This document shows, one piece after another, positions 49,640-49,779 of a DNA stretch of 49,779 nt; position 1 is the first letter of the stretch, and each line of letters opens with the position of its first letter. The stretch comes from Clostridium uliginosum (GTDB lineage Bacteria; Bacillota; Clostridia; Clostridiales; Clostridiaceae). The notes beneath the pieces are model-generated. The model was not told the DNA's origin and searched no databases. It worked only from the letters and a program-made list of their open reading frames with translations. The position numbers were made by a program, and so were the translations under genes. The stretch covers positions 1-49,779 of the forward strand of contig NZ_FOMG01000029.1 of NCBI RefSeq assembly GCF_900112485.1. The letters are read 5' to 3'.

Positions 49640-49779
49640 GGGCTGAATCATAATGCAAATCATTTACTGATATGATGTATATTCAAAAAAGAAATAGAAA
49701 TAACATTTGTGGAAGAAGCATTGAAAAATAAGCTTAGAGTTTCTTCATTTGAAGTTGTTCCATAAATGATTGTACTAAT
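49640..49779. mobile_element. MITE family B, reverse orientation, runs off the window
   Basis: GGGCTGAATCATAATGCAAA, then the family interior in inverse orientation to the 23792 copy (AAGAAATAGAAATAACATTT, TTCATTTGAAGTTGTTCC). The far end is outside the window. Confidence 0.7.

Noticed and set aside
1..49779. CRISPR array
   Set aside because: Repeats are dispersed or inverted; none form regular short repeats with unique spacers, and no cas gene is present.
1..49779. rRNA or tRNA genes
   Set aside because: No cloverleaf or rRNA-like high-G+C segment was seen; the only high-G+C structured block (23535-23779) fits a group II intron better.

Overview
This window is a very A+T-rich, Gram-positive stretch that looks like Clostridium sensu stricto (C. 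beijerinckii-like). The evidence is strong AGGAGG-type ribosome binding sites, clostridial families (CD3324-like, DUF4179 anti-sigma, LXG-type toxins, MutFEG-like transporter) and a possible late-sporulation promoter. The genus call is inference; there is no rRNA, tRNA or core housekeeping block. This is accessory genome. No intact transposase is visible, but there are about twenty copies or pieces of three MITE-like families: A (ends GGCACAT, 3-bp TAA duplication), B (ends GGGCTG) and C (ends GGCTATGTTTTAA). There is also a group II intron fragment.

Layout. 1-3.6 kb: decayed toxin-antitoxin genes (MNT nucleotidyltransferase, HEPN stub, zeta-toxin stub), a CD3324-like regulator, an alpha/beta hydrolase and a SUFU protein. 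4.2-5.8 kb: ECF sigma factor with DUF4179 anti-sigma. 6.5-9.3 kb: PTS_EIIC_2-type membrane protein plus KPR-family reductase, then a MarR regulator. 9.9 kb: AAC(6')-like acetyltransferase. 10.8-17.8 kb (minus strand): a polymorphic-toxin locus of the type VII secretion (LXG) kind. It holds three small helical partners, a chaperone-like protein, a full toxin with a ParB-like tip, a SUKH immunity protein and a full-length KptA RNA 2'-phosphotransferase. Downstream lie three orphan tip/immunity modules: an RNase A-like toxin broken by one in-frame TAG, a TNT-like remnant and an unidentified tip. 18.7-28 kb: leucine-rich-repeat protein, a TcdR/UviA-like sigma factor, an ABC transporter with an E-loop ATPase, and an ECF sigma/membrane protein/ABC transporter operon.

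28-35.6 kb and 43.6-49.6 kb (plus strand): a tract of one- or two-gene units (HipA-like kinase pair, methyltransferase, DUF421, DUF2975+XRE, GyrI-like, GNATs, DUF3795, kinase-like protein, DUF2935, M28 lipoprotein). They are separated by a recurring intergenic module made of a leader containing GAATAATGCGGTATTT-like sequence and a terminator beginning with its reverse complement. Between them, 36.5-43.5 kb on the minus strand, sit a GT39-like membrane glycosyltransferase, a two-component system beside a lantibiotic-immunity-type LanFEG transporter with no precursor or biosynthesis gene, and an XRE regulator/membrane pair with two matching operators.

Most notable: KptA inside a toxin-immunity cassette; a 583-bp direct repeat that could swap toxin tips; the nonsense-inactivated RNase toxin with its immunity gene kept; a 31-residue Cys/Arg-rich, protamine-like peptide gene behind a sigma-K-like promoter and next to a minimal kinase-like gene; and the repeat-bounded gene-cassette tract.
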